64,000 nt of DNA from Deinococcales bacterium (GTDB lineage: Bacteria; Deinococcota; Deinococci; Deinococcales; JAAFIG01): NCBI GenBank assembly GCA_013298595.1, contig JAAFIG010000011.1, positions 61,090 to 125,089 of the forward strand. The letters run 5' to 3'. Both the position numbers and the translations under genes were made by a program. Shown in pieces: positions 26,004 through 34,715 of the stretch; the first letter of the stretch is position 1; each line of letters starts with the position of its first letter. The notes beneath the pieces were generated by a model. It saw nothing but the letters and a program-made list of their open reading frames with translations, was not told where the DNA came from and did not search any database.

Positions 26004-26555
26004 ATGCACTGGTTAAACGAACCCGCCCAATGGACATTAGACGGCACCGACCTCGAGACAAGTGAATTAAAAATTATCACCGATGCCAATACCGATTTTT
26101 GGCAAGTCACACATTATGGTTTTACCCCAGATACTGGGCATGCGTATTTACAAAACATAGCTGGGAACTTCGTTGCCACTGTGCAATTTAGTGGTGATTA
26201 CAGCGAACGCTACGACCAAGCAGGTTTAATGCTGCGATTAGATCAGCAAAACTGGATTAAAACAGGTATCGAACTCGAAAATAACCAATACTGCATGTCG
26301 GCAGTGGTCACACGGACTTTTAGCGATTGGAACATCGTTGCCTTAACAGAAAAACCTGCTCGAGTCTGGTTAAAGCTCGAGCGTTCGGGGGATGCCATTC
26401 GCATAGATTACGCATTGGATGGCACGCATTACCAAATGCTGCGTTTAGCTTATTTTCCAGCCGATATTCCTGTGCAAATCGGGGTGATGGCATGTTCACC
26501 AAAACGCGCAGGATTTACCGCGCAATTCTGGCAATTCAAACTCGAGTCACGTTAA
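26004..26555 (+). CDS. DUF1349 (concanavalin-like) protein
   Basis: 183 residues without a signal peptide. TDFWQVTHYGFTPDTGHAY, AGLMLRLDQQNWIKTGIE and the closing FTAQFWQFKLE match DUF1349, a lectin-like jelly roll related to concanavalin A glucanases. Function is unknown; carbohydrate binding is possible. Its stop codon shares the TTAA tetranucleotide with the convergent truA stop. Confidence 0.8.
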   Translation: MHWLNEPAQWTLDGTDLETSELKIITDANTDFWQVTHYGFTPDTGHAYLQNIAGNFVATVQFSGDYSERYDQAGLMLRLDQQNWIKTGIELENNQYCMSAVVTRTFSDWNIVALTEKPARVWLKLERSGDAIRIDYALDGTHYQMLRLAYFPADIPVQIGVMACSPKRAGFTAQFWQFKLESR

Positions 26556-27379
26556 GCTTGCCAAGGCGAATACCCAGCTTGTACAAAATACAAACCATGT
26601 GGTGCAACATTTTTACCAGCCTGAGTTCGATCACGTGACTCGAGCACATGTAAAACATCGGATGAACTCATTTTACCAGCGCCCACTTCGATTAACGTAC
26701 CAACAATGCCACGCACCATGTGTCTTAAAAAACTTTCGCCTGTAATACGAATTTCAATAAACTCTTGTGCTCTCGAGAAAGGCGCACTCATGGCTCGGAC
26801 ATCACACGATAAAATTTCACGAACAGTGCTGCGTTCTTCTTGGGTAGCAAAAGCTGCAAAATCAAAACGCCCAACCAAATGAGCAGCAGCATGCCGCATT
26901 GGTGCCACCTCGAGCCGATAAGGAATCCATAATGCCCGATGCCGATCTAAGGCACTATCGGTGGGTCTATTCAAAATTCGGTAACTATACGAACGCCATT
27001 TGCACGAAAAACGCGCATGAAAATCCTCATCGGCTTCGCCACAAGACAGTACGCGAACATCTGGTGGTAAACGAGCATTAAGTGCTTTTAAAATAGCTAG
27101 AGGTGCAAAAGAAAACCCCACATCCACATGCACAGGCATGGCAATCGCATGTACTCCTGTATCCGTCCGACCTGCTGCCATCGGACGTAACGTCTCCCCT
27201 AGTGGCTTTAAAGCTGCTTCTAAAACGCCTTGCACGGTGCGTTCACCTTTTGCCTGAGCTTGCCAACCATGAAAATTTGTTCCATCCCACTCGAGCAACA
27301 ACCGCAAACGCCGCCAGCCAGATGGCAACGGCTCGCGTTCCGAAGTCGCAAGTGTCGAAGGTTCAGATGTCAGGGTCAT
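26552..27379 (-). CDS. truA: tRNA pseudouridine38-40 synthase
   Basis: 275 residues. The catalytic aspartate sits in AAGRTDTGVHA, and LLLEWDGTNFHGWQ and HMVRGIVGTLIEVGAGK are typical of TruA. It makes pseudouridine at positions 38-40 of the tRNA anticodon arm. The ATG at 27379 adds about 25 residues before the first conserved strand, so a shorter start is possible. It follows holB by 92 bases on the same strand. Confidence 0.95.
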   Translation of the reverse strand: MTLTSEPSTLATSEREPLPSGWRRLRLLLEWDGTNFHGWQAQAKGERTVQGVLEAALKPLGETLRPMAAGRTDTGVHAIAMPVHVDVGFSFAPLAILKALNARLPPDVRVLSCGEADEDFHARFSCKWRSYSYRILNRPTDSALDRHRALWIPYRLEVAPMRHAAAHLVGRFDFAAFATQEERSTVREILSCDVRAMSAPFSRAQEFIEIRITGESFLRHMVRGIVGTLIEVGAGKMSSSDVLHVLESRDRTQAGKNVAPHGLYFVQAGYSPWQA

Positions 27380-27471
27380 TGAATGCCGATTGTACTGAAT
27401 CAGATGAGGGAAGTACGAGAAAGGAATGGTTGGGCAAGACGAGATTCCAACTTACCATAGGTCTCACTGAT

Positions 27472-28389
27472 TCAATCCTCAGAGACACCCAAAGCGTAAC
27501 GCCATTGCAAAGCTAAACTCGAGAAAGCTGTACTTGGCGTGGCATAGCGTTCGAGTGCATTGGTGATTTCAGTTAAAATGCCATCAGCTTTGACTCGAGC
27601 AGGGGCAGGTAAGGCTCGCAGGGCAAAACGAAGCGCGTCTGGGGTGAGGGTGCGATCAAAGCTTTTCTCGAGGGTGTCAGCGGCTGAGAAGGCATCGAGT
27701 AAATTATTTTGAATTGCATCAAGAAATTGCTGGGCAGTGCTTAGGATAGTTTTGGTTTTTTCGGCTTCAAGAATTAAACCTGGTCTACCCGCTGCAAAAG
27801 CTAGTAATTCAGGGTCTACAACTGTTAAGTGTTGCTCGAGAATAGCATCTGGAACTGGGGCAACTCGAAAACGCAAACTACGTGAAACAATGGTTGGAAT
27901 CATGCCACTGGCATCTTCGGTGATAAACACAAAACGAGCATTGTGTGGTGGTTCTTCAACACTTTTTAAAAGCGCATTAGCAGCTGATTCATTGAGAAAT
28001 TGTGCGCCATCAAAAACCACGACTTTGTGACGGTAATTTGGGGCAAGTTCAATAAAATCCAGTACATGCGTTTCAAAATCTTTGCTTGTGTCATGCGAAG
28101 CAGAAATCACTGAAATGGGAATTAAACTTACCCGAGCACGCTTACCCGAACTGGTTTCTTCTCGAGGTGAAATTTCGAGATAATCTGGGTGAGTGCCCGC
28201 TAAAAAATTTTGACACGAAGCGCAAGTACCACATGGCTCGAGTGAGCTAGTGGCTTTACAATTTAAACGCATTGCGTACCACTGTGCAATGCCACGCCGA
28301 CCAATGCGAGCTGTGCCTTCAAGAATAATACTGCGACTCTGTTGCTGCTCGAGTTGCTGCTTGACTGCCTCGTGCCCAATCAGTTTCAT
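27472..28389 (-). CDS. holB: DNA polymerase III delta' subunit
   Basis: 305 residues. The clamp-loader AAA+ fold is recognisable by ANALLKSVEEPP and FVFITEDASGMIPTIVSRSLRF, and four cysteines in CGTCASC plus flanking residues form the zinc site. The Walker A is replaced by GTARIGRRG, lacking the GK[ST] core, as expected for delta', which does not hydrolyse ATP. Its start overlaps the stop of the upstream phosphoesterase by ATGA, so the two are translationally coupled. Confidence 0.88.
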   Translation of the reverse strand: MKLIGHEAVKQQLEQQQSRSIILEGTARIGRRGIAQWYAMRLNCKATSSLEPCGTCASCQNFLAGTHPDYLEISPREETSSGKRARVSLIPISVISASHDTSKDFETHVLDFIELAPNYRHKVVVFDGAQFLNESAANALLKSVEEPPHNARFVFITEDASGMIPTIVSRSLRFRVAPVPDAILEQHLTVVDPELLAFAAGRPGLILEAEKTKTILSTAQQFLDAIQNNLLDAFSAADTLEKSFDRTLTPDALRFALRALPAPARVKADGILTEITNALERYATPSTAFSSLALQWRYALGVSED

Positions 28390-29144
28390 CTGCCAATATC
28401 CAAACGCGAAGCTAAAGCTTCGGGTAAACCAGCAGCCCGAATTTTTTTCTGAGCCGCTGGAATATCGTAATTGACACGGTACACCTCGAGTGATTTAGTA
28501 CCAGAATCAAAAATGCCATAACTGGCTTTAGGAATACCATCCCGAGGTTGCCCGACACTACCAGGATTGGCAATCCAGCGTCCTCGAGGCGGTAAAGGTA
28601 AACGATTTTCGTTATTGGTACATGCTGAAAACATGGTCACATCGGTGTTTTGCTCGAGACAAGCGTAAACACCCGCTAAGTGCGTATGCCCAATCAAAGC
28701 CAGTTTGCCATTCCAGCCCTTAAAAACACTGCGTGCCACATTCACAGAATCCACGTATTCGGTGTTGTTGCGTGGCGAACCATGAACGATGGTGGTTGGC
28801 ACGGCATCTAAACGCAGTGTGGCTTCACTTGCCCAACTTTTAATCCATTCAATCTGACTAGTCGAAACTTGCACCATGTTAAATCGTAAACTTGTACCAA
28901 CAGGACCATCGGCTTTGAGTAATTTGCCTTTAGCCACATCTAACAACATCGAATCGTGATTACCAATCACACAACGCGGTTGTAATTCGGCTAACATGGT
29001 CAGGACTTTACCAGCATCTGCGCCGTACCCAACGGCATCACCAAGAAAAATTGTTTGTTCAAAACCACGTTTGTTAGCATCCTCGAGAACAGCTTCGAGT
29101 GCATCGGAATTGCTGTGAATATCGGCAAGTAATAAGTAACGCAT
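28386..29144 (-). CDS. Calcineurin-like metallophosphoesterase (YfcE-like)
   Basis: 252 residues. Dinuclear metal ligands appear in ADIHSNSDAL, LGDAVGYGAD, GNHDSM, VHGSP and IGHTH. This is the soluble bacterial phosphodiesterase family of YfcE/MJ0936 type. A GGGAG site precedes the ATG at 29144, and TATACT about 30 bases upstream suggests a leadered promoter, unlike the many leaderless genes around it. It is followed by holB with an ATGA overlap. Confidence 0.88.
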   Translation of the reverse strand: MRYLLLADIHSNSDALEAVLEDANKRGFEQTIFLGDAVGYGADAGKVLTMLAELQPRCVIGNHDSMLLDVAKGKLLKADGPVGTSLRFNMVQVSTSQIEWIKSWASEATLRLDAVPTTIVHGSPRNNTEYVDSVNVARSVFKGWNGKLALIGHTHLAGVYACLEQNTDVTMFSACTNNENRLPLPPRGRWIANPGSVGQPRDGIPKASYGIFDSGTKSLEVYRVNYDIPAAQKKIRAAGLPEALASRLDIGR

Positions 29145-29308
29145 GACTAAGCTCCCTACTGTAAGTATGAGAGTATACAGTAGTTTCTAGGGCAATTATT
29201 GAAAATCCGAGTCTTTGAGGTGAGGGTTTAGTTGTTAAAAGTTGTTATATTGGTTGCAAATCAAGTGCTAGGCAAGTTTTTGTCATCACTTATGGGTGTG
29301 ATGATGTA

Positions 29309-30142
29309 CTACACACCATGACCATCCAATAACTCATCGTAATTATGGTAATCGCCAGCAGTTTCATCTTCTTCCTCGAGATCATCCCAGAGTGGTTTGG
29401 TAAAATCCTTAGCTCGTTCAAGAAAACCCATAACAATACGGTTGAATTCGGCTGGTTTCTCGAGTGGTGCATTGTGCCCCGCCCCCGTGATAGTGACCAG
29501 AACCCCTAAACCAGGCTTGACCCATTCGACAATTTCGTGGCTGTAACGCATCGGCGTAAGCACATCATCCGAACCCACCACCACCAGCACAGGTGATTCG
29601 AGGGCGCGTAAAAATTTGCGCTGATCGCCAAATGCCAGAACATACTCGAGTTGCCCGCGTAAATCTTCGGCGGGTTGTAAAGCAGCTTTGGCGTGCATAG
29701 CAGTTAAACGTTCTGCTTGCTGACCAAGAAAATCGGCACCAAATAACCACGGCACTGCTACGGTATAGGCTAAACTCGAGTGACCAGCCGCTAAAGCTGC
29801 TAAAACACTGTTAATTTTTGTGGTGAAAGCTGCGTCCACTCGAGCTAAACTATCCACCAATGTTAAGGACAAAATACGCTCAGGGTGCAAACCAGCAAAT
29901 GTGAACGCCAGCACCCCCCCACCACTATGACCAAGCAAATGAAATTGTTTAATACCAGCCTGCTCGAGCAAAGCCAATAATTCTGTTTGCTGTTCCTCGA
30001 GTGAAGCCAAAGCAGTTCGGGTGTAACGCAAAATTTTGAATCTCGAGCCAAAAGCAGCTACGGTTGCATCCCAAGTGCTGGCTGTGTTTAGTGTGCCATG
30101 CAGTAAAACAACAACTTCCGAACCTGTTCCTTCAAGTGTCAT
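29309..30142 (-). CDS. Alpha/beta-hydrolase-fold protein
   Basis: 277 residues. The oxyanion HG is in VVVLLHGTLNTASTW, the nucleophile Ser in LLGHSGGG, the acid Asp in VVGSDDVLTP and the His in GAGHNAPLEKP. The last 25 residues are strongly acidic (a DDLEEEDE run), which is unusual for the family. The ATG at 30142 is chosen because a TACACT -10 box (30149-30154) lies six bases upstream; a longer frame to 30202 exists. Substrate unknown. Confidence 0.88.
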   Translation of the reverse strand: MTLEGTGSEVVVLLHGTLNTASTWDATVAAFGSRFKILRYTRTALASLEEQQTELLALLEQAGIKQFHLLGHSGGGVLAFTFAGLHPERILSLTLVDSLARVDAAFTTKINSVLAALAAGHSSLAYTVAVPWLFGADFLGQQAERLTAMHAKAALQPAEDLRGQLEYVLAFGDQRKFLRALESPVLVVVGSDDVLTPMRYSHEIVEWVKPGLGVLVTITGAGHNAPLEKPAEFNRIVMGFLERAKDFTKPLWDDLEEEDETAGDYHNYDELLDGHGV

Positions 30143-30148
30143 GCAGGC

Positions 30149-30154
30149 AGTGTA
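30149..30154 (-). promoter_or_regulatory. Leaderless -10 box of the hydrolase gene
   Basis: TACACT on the minus strand, six bases before the ATG at 30142, with no ribosome-binding site. Confidence 0.5.
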
Positions 30155-30402
30155 CTTGAAAGCCACACGGAATAATGTCAGTGAACCTGTTTTGAACACC
30201 ACTTAGCGACACAGCAAACCACTTAGCGAAACTAAGAAGCGTAATTATTGAGATTAGGTTTTACTAAGCAGTATTGGAGGTTGTGATGAAAAGATCATTT
30301 AGCTACTACTCGAGAGTAACCCAAAATGTTTAACAACAATAAAACAGCCAACGAACTTCTCCTGATGTCATACCTCATTTAATTGTGCTAAAAAGATTCC
30401 AT

Positions 30403-31908
30403 ATGCTACAAGCCAACAGTAAAAAACCATTGCGACCACTCTGGTTTTTGGCTGCATTATTTGCAGTGCTTGTCCTTTGGACAATCGCTGTTTTTCAATA
30501 CGGTTCGCATAACTGGGCAGTGTTCCGAGTAGGTGTTTGGGTACCACCACTGAATTTTAAGTACCAACTCGAGCAAGCCATTCATGCTTGGCGAGAACAC
30601 ATTGTGATTATTGTTGGCATCATTGTATTCTCGTTTACACCAATATGTCGTAATGTGTTACGTCCAAAAAACCCCATAACACAATCAAATCAAATCTGGC
30701 TAATGGTGTTTTTAGTTGCCATGTACGCATTATTTGCTTGGGATCAATACCAACTCGAGTCCGCTTGGTTTCTCGAAACACAAGCCAAAGTATTAAGTTC
30801 CGAGCGCAGTAATTATGGTTTGTTATTTGTTGCTTTGGCAGGTTTACTGGGTGGGTGGCGTATAGGATTAGCAATCGGAATACTCAATATGGTTGTGCTT
30901 AGTGGGATTGGTCATTCAGTGTTTTTTGCAGCAAATGGCGAACCGCTGATAACCACAATCCTCATGCAACTCTGGGCAGTCACAGGTGTGGTCGTTGGTA
31001 TTGGTTGCGGGTACTGGCGTGAAATAACAAAACTCGAGTTTAAACCTTGGGTATTACTGTTATTAGGTACGCTTTTTGAAATAACTGCAACCACAACAAC
31101 ATTGGTGACAACATGGTCTGCGCCATATCACTTTGATCGGTTTACCCATAATTTGCTTGCCACAGGACCACTGCTGGCATTACTTGGTTGGTGGTTGCAA
31201 CGCCAAGCCAATAACGACCCCCAAGCTTTGCAATTAACCCAATCCGAACTGACTTTAGTGCAAGCCGAATTACGTGCCTTACGCGCTCAGATGAACCCAC
31301 ATTTTCTGATCAATTCGCTCAGTGTGATTCATCATCTGGTACGCTCCGACCCCGAACGTGCTCGAGCTTTATTACTTGATTTGTCGGATGTACTGCAACA
31401 CACGTTAAGAGCAGGAAATTTTGTTACGCTCGAGCAAGAAATTGAACAAACCAAAGCTTACTTAGCCCTCGAGCAAGCTCGGTATACAAACAGATTAGAA
31501 GTTGAATGGGATGTTTCGATTCATACCAATTTGCATCGCGCAGTGCCGACATTAACTTTGCAGCCACTGGTAGAAAATGCTGTCCAACATGGTATCGCCC
31601 CTCGAGCTGAAGGTGGTACGGTACGGGTTTTGATTCAAGAAACCAGCGAAGGATTAACCATTCAAGTGATTGATAACGGCGTGGGTTTTGAAGCAAAGCA
31701 ACTGCCCGTGACAAAAGTAAACAGCACAGATAATCATAATCATATTGCCCTGATGAACATTGCCCAACGATTACAGCTGATATATGGCAAACAATACGGA
31801 TTACAAATCCAATCAAAACTCGAGCAAGGCACAACCGTTACAGTGCGTTTACCACCATACCAAGGCAAACACGACACCCGCACATTAATTCTAAACACCC
31901 ATAGGTAA
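30403..31908 (+). CDS. Membrane sensor histidine kinase (LytS/YehU type)
   Basis: 501 residues from the ATG at 30403; a GTG at 30385 is an alternative start. Six or more membrane helices occupy residues 12-275. The kinase part carries the LytS-type phospho-acceptor block MNPHFLINSLSVIHHL, where canonical MNPHFLFNSLN has F to I at one place, and an HATPase region LVENAVQHG with the DNGVGF motif. The ligand is unknown; homologues sense cell-wall or envelope signals or pyruvate. The LytTR response regulator follows after two bases, so they are one operon. Confidence 0.85.
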   Translation: MLQANSKKPLRPLWFLAALFAVLVLWTIAVFQYGSHNWAVFRVGVWVPPLNFKYQLEQAIHAWREHIVIIVGIIVFSFTPICRNVLRPKNPITQSNQIWLMVFLVAMYALFAWDQYQLESAWFLETQAKVLSSERSNYGLLFVALAGLLGGWRIGLAIGILNMVVLSGIGHSVFFAANGEPLITTILMQLWAVTGVVVGIGCGYWREITKLEFKPWVLLLLGTLFEITATTTTLVTTWSAPYHFDRFTHNLLATGPLLALLGWWLQRQANNDPQALQLTQSELTLVQAELRALRAQMNPHFLINSLSVIHHLVRSDPERARALLLDLSDVLQHTLRAGNFVTLEQEIEQTKAYLALEQARYTNRLEVEWDVSIHTNLHRAVPTLTLQPLVENAVQHGIAPRAEGGTVRVLIQETSEGLTIQVIDNGVGFEAKQLPVTKVNSTDNHNHIALMNIAQRLQLIYGKQYGLQIQSKLEQGTTVTVRLPPYQGKHDTRTLILNTHR

Positions 31909-31910
31909 CT

Positions 31911-32645
31911 ATGAAAATACTGATTGTCGAAGATGAACAACACAGCCGCGATGAACTCGAGTACTTACTAAGGCAACTCGAGCCAAATGCACAAATCCAA
32001 AGTGCTGAACAAGCTTTAAAAGCTTGGGAATACCTCGAGCAAGCCGATAGCAATACACCATTTGACGTGGTTTTTTTGGACATCCAAATGCCTGCCATGA
32101 ACGGACTCGAGCTTGCTGCCCGAATTGCCAGACTAAACAAACCGCCACGGATTGTTTTTGCTACGGCTAACCCACAATATGCCATTAATGCTTTTGATTT
32201 GGATGGTGTGGATTATGTACTGAAACCATATCGCACGGCTCGGTTGATGCAAACCTTGGAACGCATTCGCAAATACGTAGCCGAAACAAGCACCACCCCA
32301 GCAATGATGCTCGAGAAAATTTGGGCAACTCGAGGCGAAGTGGGTACATTACTTGACCCAAGCGAAATACTCTATTGCCAAGCCAACGGCGATACCATTA
32401 CAGCCCATACCACACAACGCGAAGTGTTACCGCTTCGCACCAGTCTGCAAGACCTTGAAACCCGATTCCCACAAGGTCCATTTGCTCGAGTCCACAAGAG
32501 CTTCTTGGTTAATTTAGATTATGTGCGCCACATCGAACCGTATTTTTCGGGAAGCTATCGTTTGCTCTTAAAAGATGACACCAGCCGAGTGCCACTCTCG
32601 AGGCAATATGCAAAATTGCTGCGGAAGCGATTGACATGGTTGTAA
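31911..32645 (+). CDS. LytTR-family response regulator
   Basis: 244 residues. The receiver domain (1-120) has the acidic pair DE in VEDEQ, the phospho-acceptor Asp in VVFLDIQMP and the KPY lysine. The LytTR DNA-binding domain (140-244) includes ILYCQANGDTITAHT and FARVHKSFLVNLDYV. It is the partner of the LytS-type kinase. Phosphorylation should let it bind imperfect direct repeats of about 9 bp; none is obvious in this window. Confidence 0.93.
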   Translation: MKILIVEDEQHSRDELEYLLRQLEPNAQIQSAEQALKAWEYLEQADSNTPFDVVFLDIQMPAMNGLELAARIARLNKPPRIVFATANPQYAINAFDLDGVDYVLKPYRTARLMQTLERIRKYVAETSTTPAMMLEKIWATRGEVGTLLDPSEILYCQANGDTITAHTTQREVLPLRTSLQDLETRFPQGPFARVHKSFLVNLDYVRHIEPYFSGSYRLLLKDDTSRVPLSRQYAKLLRKRLTWL

Positions 32646-33031
32646 TCGCTGCAAAAGCAAAATAAATATCAGCCTTGTTGTGTATGCTCAAAACAGTTCG
32701 GATAGTACATGTACAAAATTTTCTCGAGTATAGATTGCTTCACTGATTGAGAGATACCTGTTCCGCCATAAAATCAATGAGGCTTTGCACAGCCTAAATC
32801 GGTCTTGTATAGGGTTTGACACAGCGATTGACAGCGCTGTGAAAAGCACCTTAAACTGCATTCAGATTTTTCGAGTGTTTTTGCTCGAGTATCAGAAAGC
32901 AGGTGATATGAAACCCGAAATCAGCAATACAGCCGATCCAGAGCCGTTAAGTCGTTGCGGGGTTCTTGCCTGGGCTGCGTTTTTGGCTTGAACCCCTACC
33001 TGACCACACTGTGGTCAAGAGGAGGTGAGTC
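32646..33031 (+). promoter_or_regulatory. Structured 5' leader of mgtE
   Basis: 386 bases between the response regulator and mgtE. The last 240 are rich in hairpins: AGGCT/AGCCT (32780-32795), CACAGCG/CGCTGTG (32820-32841), GGGGTTC/GAACCCC (32959-32996) and TGACCAC/GTGGTCA (33001-33017). A 27-codon ORF lies at 32908-32991. Four mutually complementary arms alternate in order: GGGTTT (32812), AAACCC (32911), GGGGTTC (32959) and GAACCCC (32990), so 1:2, 2:3 and 3:4 pairings compete as in attenuators. It does not match the M-box or yybP-ykoY consensus as I know them. Confidence 0.55.
32908..32991 (+). CDS. Leader peptide upstream of mgtE, acidic/proline-rich
   Basis: A 27-codon ORF with an AGGTGAT ribosome-binding site three bases before the ATG. 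The product begins MKPEISNTADPEPLSR and ends in a hydrophobic tail VLAWAAFLA. The D-P-E-P stretch at residues 10-13 is an alternating acidic/proline run. In enterobacterial MgtL (leader of the Mg transporter gene mgtA) such a run destabilises the ribosome when Mg is low and so switches on the transporter. The ORF ends inside the GGGGTTC/GAACCCC hairpin, so a translating ribosome would melt it. A Mg-sensing role is inferred, not shown. Confidence 0.45.
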   Translation: MKPEISNTADPEPLSRCGVLAWAAFLA

Positions 33032-34399
33032 ATGAATACTACGCTGGAACAAGTTTTTACACCTGCCGAGGTACTGGCAGTGTTACGAGAAGGCGAACGT
33101 CTCGAGTTTAAGGCATTGTTGCGTTCACAATCCGAGCAAGTGGTAGATGCAGCATTTCAGGATGCCAATTTTGCTGAACGCCTCGAGTTTTTGCGTTTAT
33201 TGCCTGTGGAACGAGCCGCCAGTACATTTACGGATTTATCCTTGTCCGAACAAGCTGAGTATGTGACAGATATCTCGGCTGATCGTTTACGGATTATGGG
33301 TGCGTTTATCGGACCAGACGAAATTGCCGATTTACTCCAAGAATTAGGGGTGGGCGAACCGCGAACATATTTACTCAATGCCTTGCCATCCACGCTCACC
33401 TCGAGTGCGTTGTCTTTATTGCAATACGAGGATGACGACGCTGGTGGCATGATGACCTCGGAATTTGTGGCAGTCAAAGAAGGTTGGACAGTGCAACATG
33501 CTTTGCAGTTTTTGCGTTTAGCCGCCGACCATGCCGAAACCGTAGCAAATTTGTATTTGGTCAATGCAGAAGGTCAATTAACAGGCGTGATTACGTTGCA
33601 AGCCTTGGTGACAGCGCCACCTCGAGCGAAGGTGGATGATATTGCACGCCGTGAAGTAATTTTTGCGCGTACCGATACAGATCAAGAAGAAGTAGCCCGT
33701 TTAATGCGTGATTACGATTTAAATATTATGCCAGTCATAGACGAAAACAGTGTGCTTAAAGGTATTATTACCATTGACGATGTTTTAGATGTGATCGAAG
33801 AAGAAGCCACCGAAGATATCTATAAAGGCGCTGCAATGGAAGGCTCGGAGATTGATTATCTGCGTACCAGCCCATTTGAATTGTGGCGTAAACGCGTGTT
33901 GTGGCTAGCGGCATTGTCTGTGTCGGAACTATTGACGGTTGCTGTCAATTCTAATTACGAGGATTTACTGAAAACCCAAATTATTTTGCAAAGTTATATC
34001 GCTGCATTGATTGGTACTGGTGGTAATACGGGTTCGCAAAGTGCGGTGCTGATTGTGCGTGCCATTTCGCAAGGACAAATTCGCGGACGAGATGCTTTAA
34101 AGGTTTTTGCTAAAGAATTCAGCACTGGCTTATTGCTTGGTGTGACCTTAGCAGTTTTTGCTTTTGTACGCGTTTTATTGATTAATCAAAAAGCAGGTCC
34201 AAGCGTTGCCCTTGCCATTGCCTTATCAGTTTTTGCCATTGTTTTGGTTTCTAATATTGTTGGGGCACTTTTACCAATTGGTTTTTATAAATTAAAAATA
34301 GACCCTGCTTTAACCTCGAGTCCGTTCTTAGCAACAGTTATGGATGCTACAGGCTTATTGATTTATTTTAATATTGCCAAAGTTGTGCTGGGTATCTAA
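33032..34399 (+). CDS. mgtE: Magnesium transporter MgtE
   Basis: 455 residues. The MgtE_N domain (about 10-130), two CBS domains (about 137-260, with MTSEFVAV and ITIDDVLDVI) and a five-helix membrane domain (about 285-455) are in the standard order. The pore region has the family-typical LIGTGGNTGSQSAVLIVRAIS motif. CBS domains sense cytosolic Mg and gate the channel. A strong AGGAGGTGA site precedes the ATG. The upstream leader suggests an added layer of expression control. Confidence 0.95.
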   Translation: MNTTLEQVFTPAEVLAVLREGERLEFKALLRSQSEQVVDAAFQDANFAERLEFLRLLPVERAASTFTDLSLSEQAEYVTDISADRLRIMGAFIGPDEIADLLQELGVGEPRTYLLNALPSTLTSSALSLLQYEDDDAGGMMTSEFVAVKEGWTVQHALQFLRLAADHAETVANLYLVNAEGQLTGVITLQALVTAPPRAKVDDIARREVIFARTDTDQEEVARLMRDYDLNIMPVIDENSVLKGIITIDDVLDVIEEEATEDIYKGAAMEGSEIDYLRTSPFELWRKRVLWLAALSVSELLTVAVNSNYEDLLKTQIILQSYIAALIGTGGNTGSQSAVLIVRAISQGQIRGRDALKVFAKEFSTGLLLGVTLAVFAFVRVLLINQKAGPSVALAIALSVFAIVLVSNIVGALLPIGFYKLKIDPALTSSPFLATVMDATGLLIYFNIAKVVLGI

Positions 34400-34715
34400 A
34401 ACATATTGACGCTGTGTTTTGTGCATGGCTCGACAATTGTTGAATTTTTTCTTAGTCATTTGTATAATTTTCCACAAGCTTTATTTGTGTTTTCTTACTC
34501 GAGTTTTTTTATAAAGCAAAATAATTTTTTTAAACACTTTTCTCCAATTTACTGCCCAGAGTTCTACGCTTGCTCGAGGTAGCACAAAGGCATCAGACTT
34601 TATAGCGTCTAAAACGTGCTGAAAGCGCTTTTTGCATGGTAGTGTTTTCCATCAGCAAAAATCATTGAGAGAGCAATACAACGCCCCGTTTTTGGCTGAA
34701 TCTTGGAGAAAACTT
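34400..34715. other. Gene-free region upstream of glgP
   Basis: 316 bases, AT-rich. Two CTCGAG copies (near 34498 and 34573) and T-runs are visible. The first 80 bases after mgtE contain no clear terminator hairpin. A GGAG ribosome-binding site for glgP is at the right end; the promoter is not obvious. Confidence 0.45.

Noticed and set aside
27103..27516. 137-codon plus-strand ORF antisense to truA and holB
   Set aside because: It is a shadow of truA and of the truA-holB spacer, with low-complexity content and no ribosome-binding site.
32779..33031. M-box (ykoK) Mg riboswitch or yybP-ykoY Mn riboswitch upstream of mgtE
   Set aside because: I could not match conserved M-box or yybP-ykoY core sequences; the visible features are a leader ORF and simple hairpins. 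A covariance-model search would settle it.
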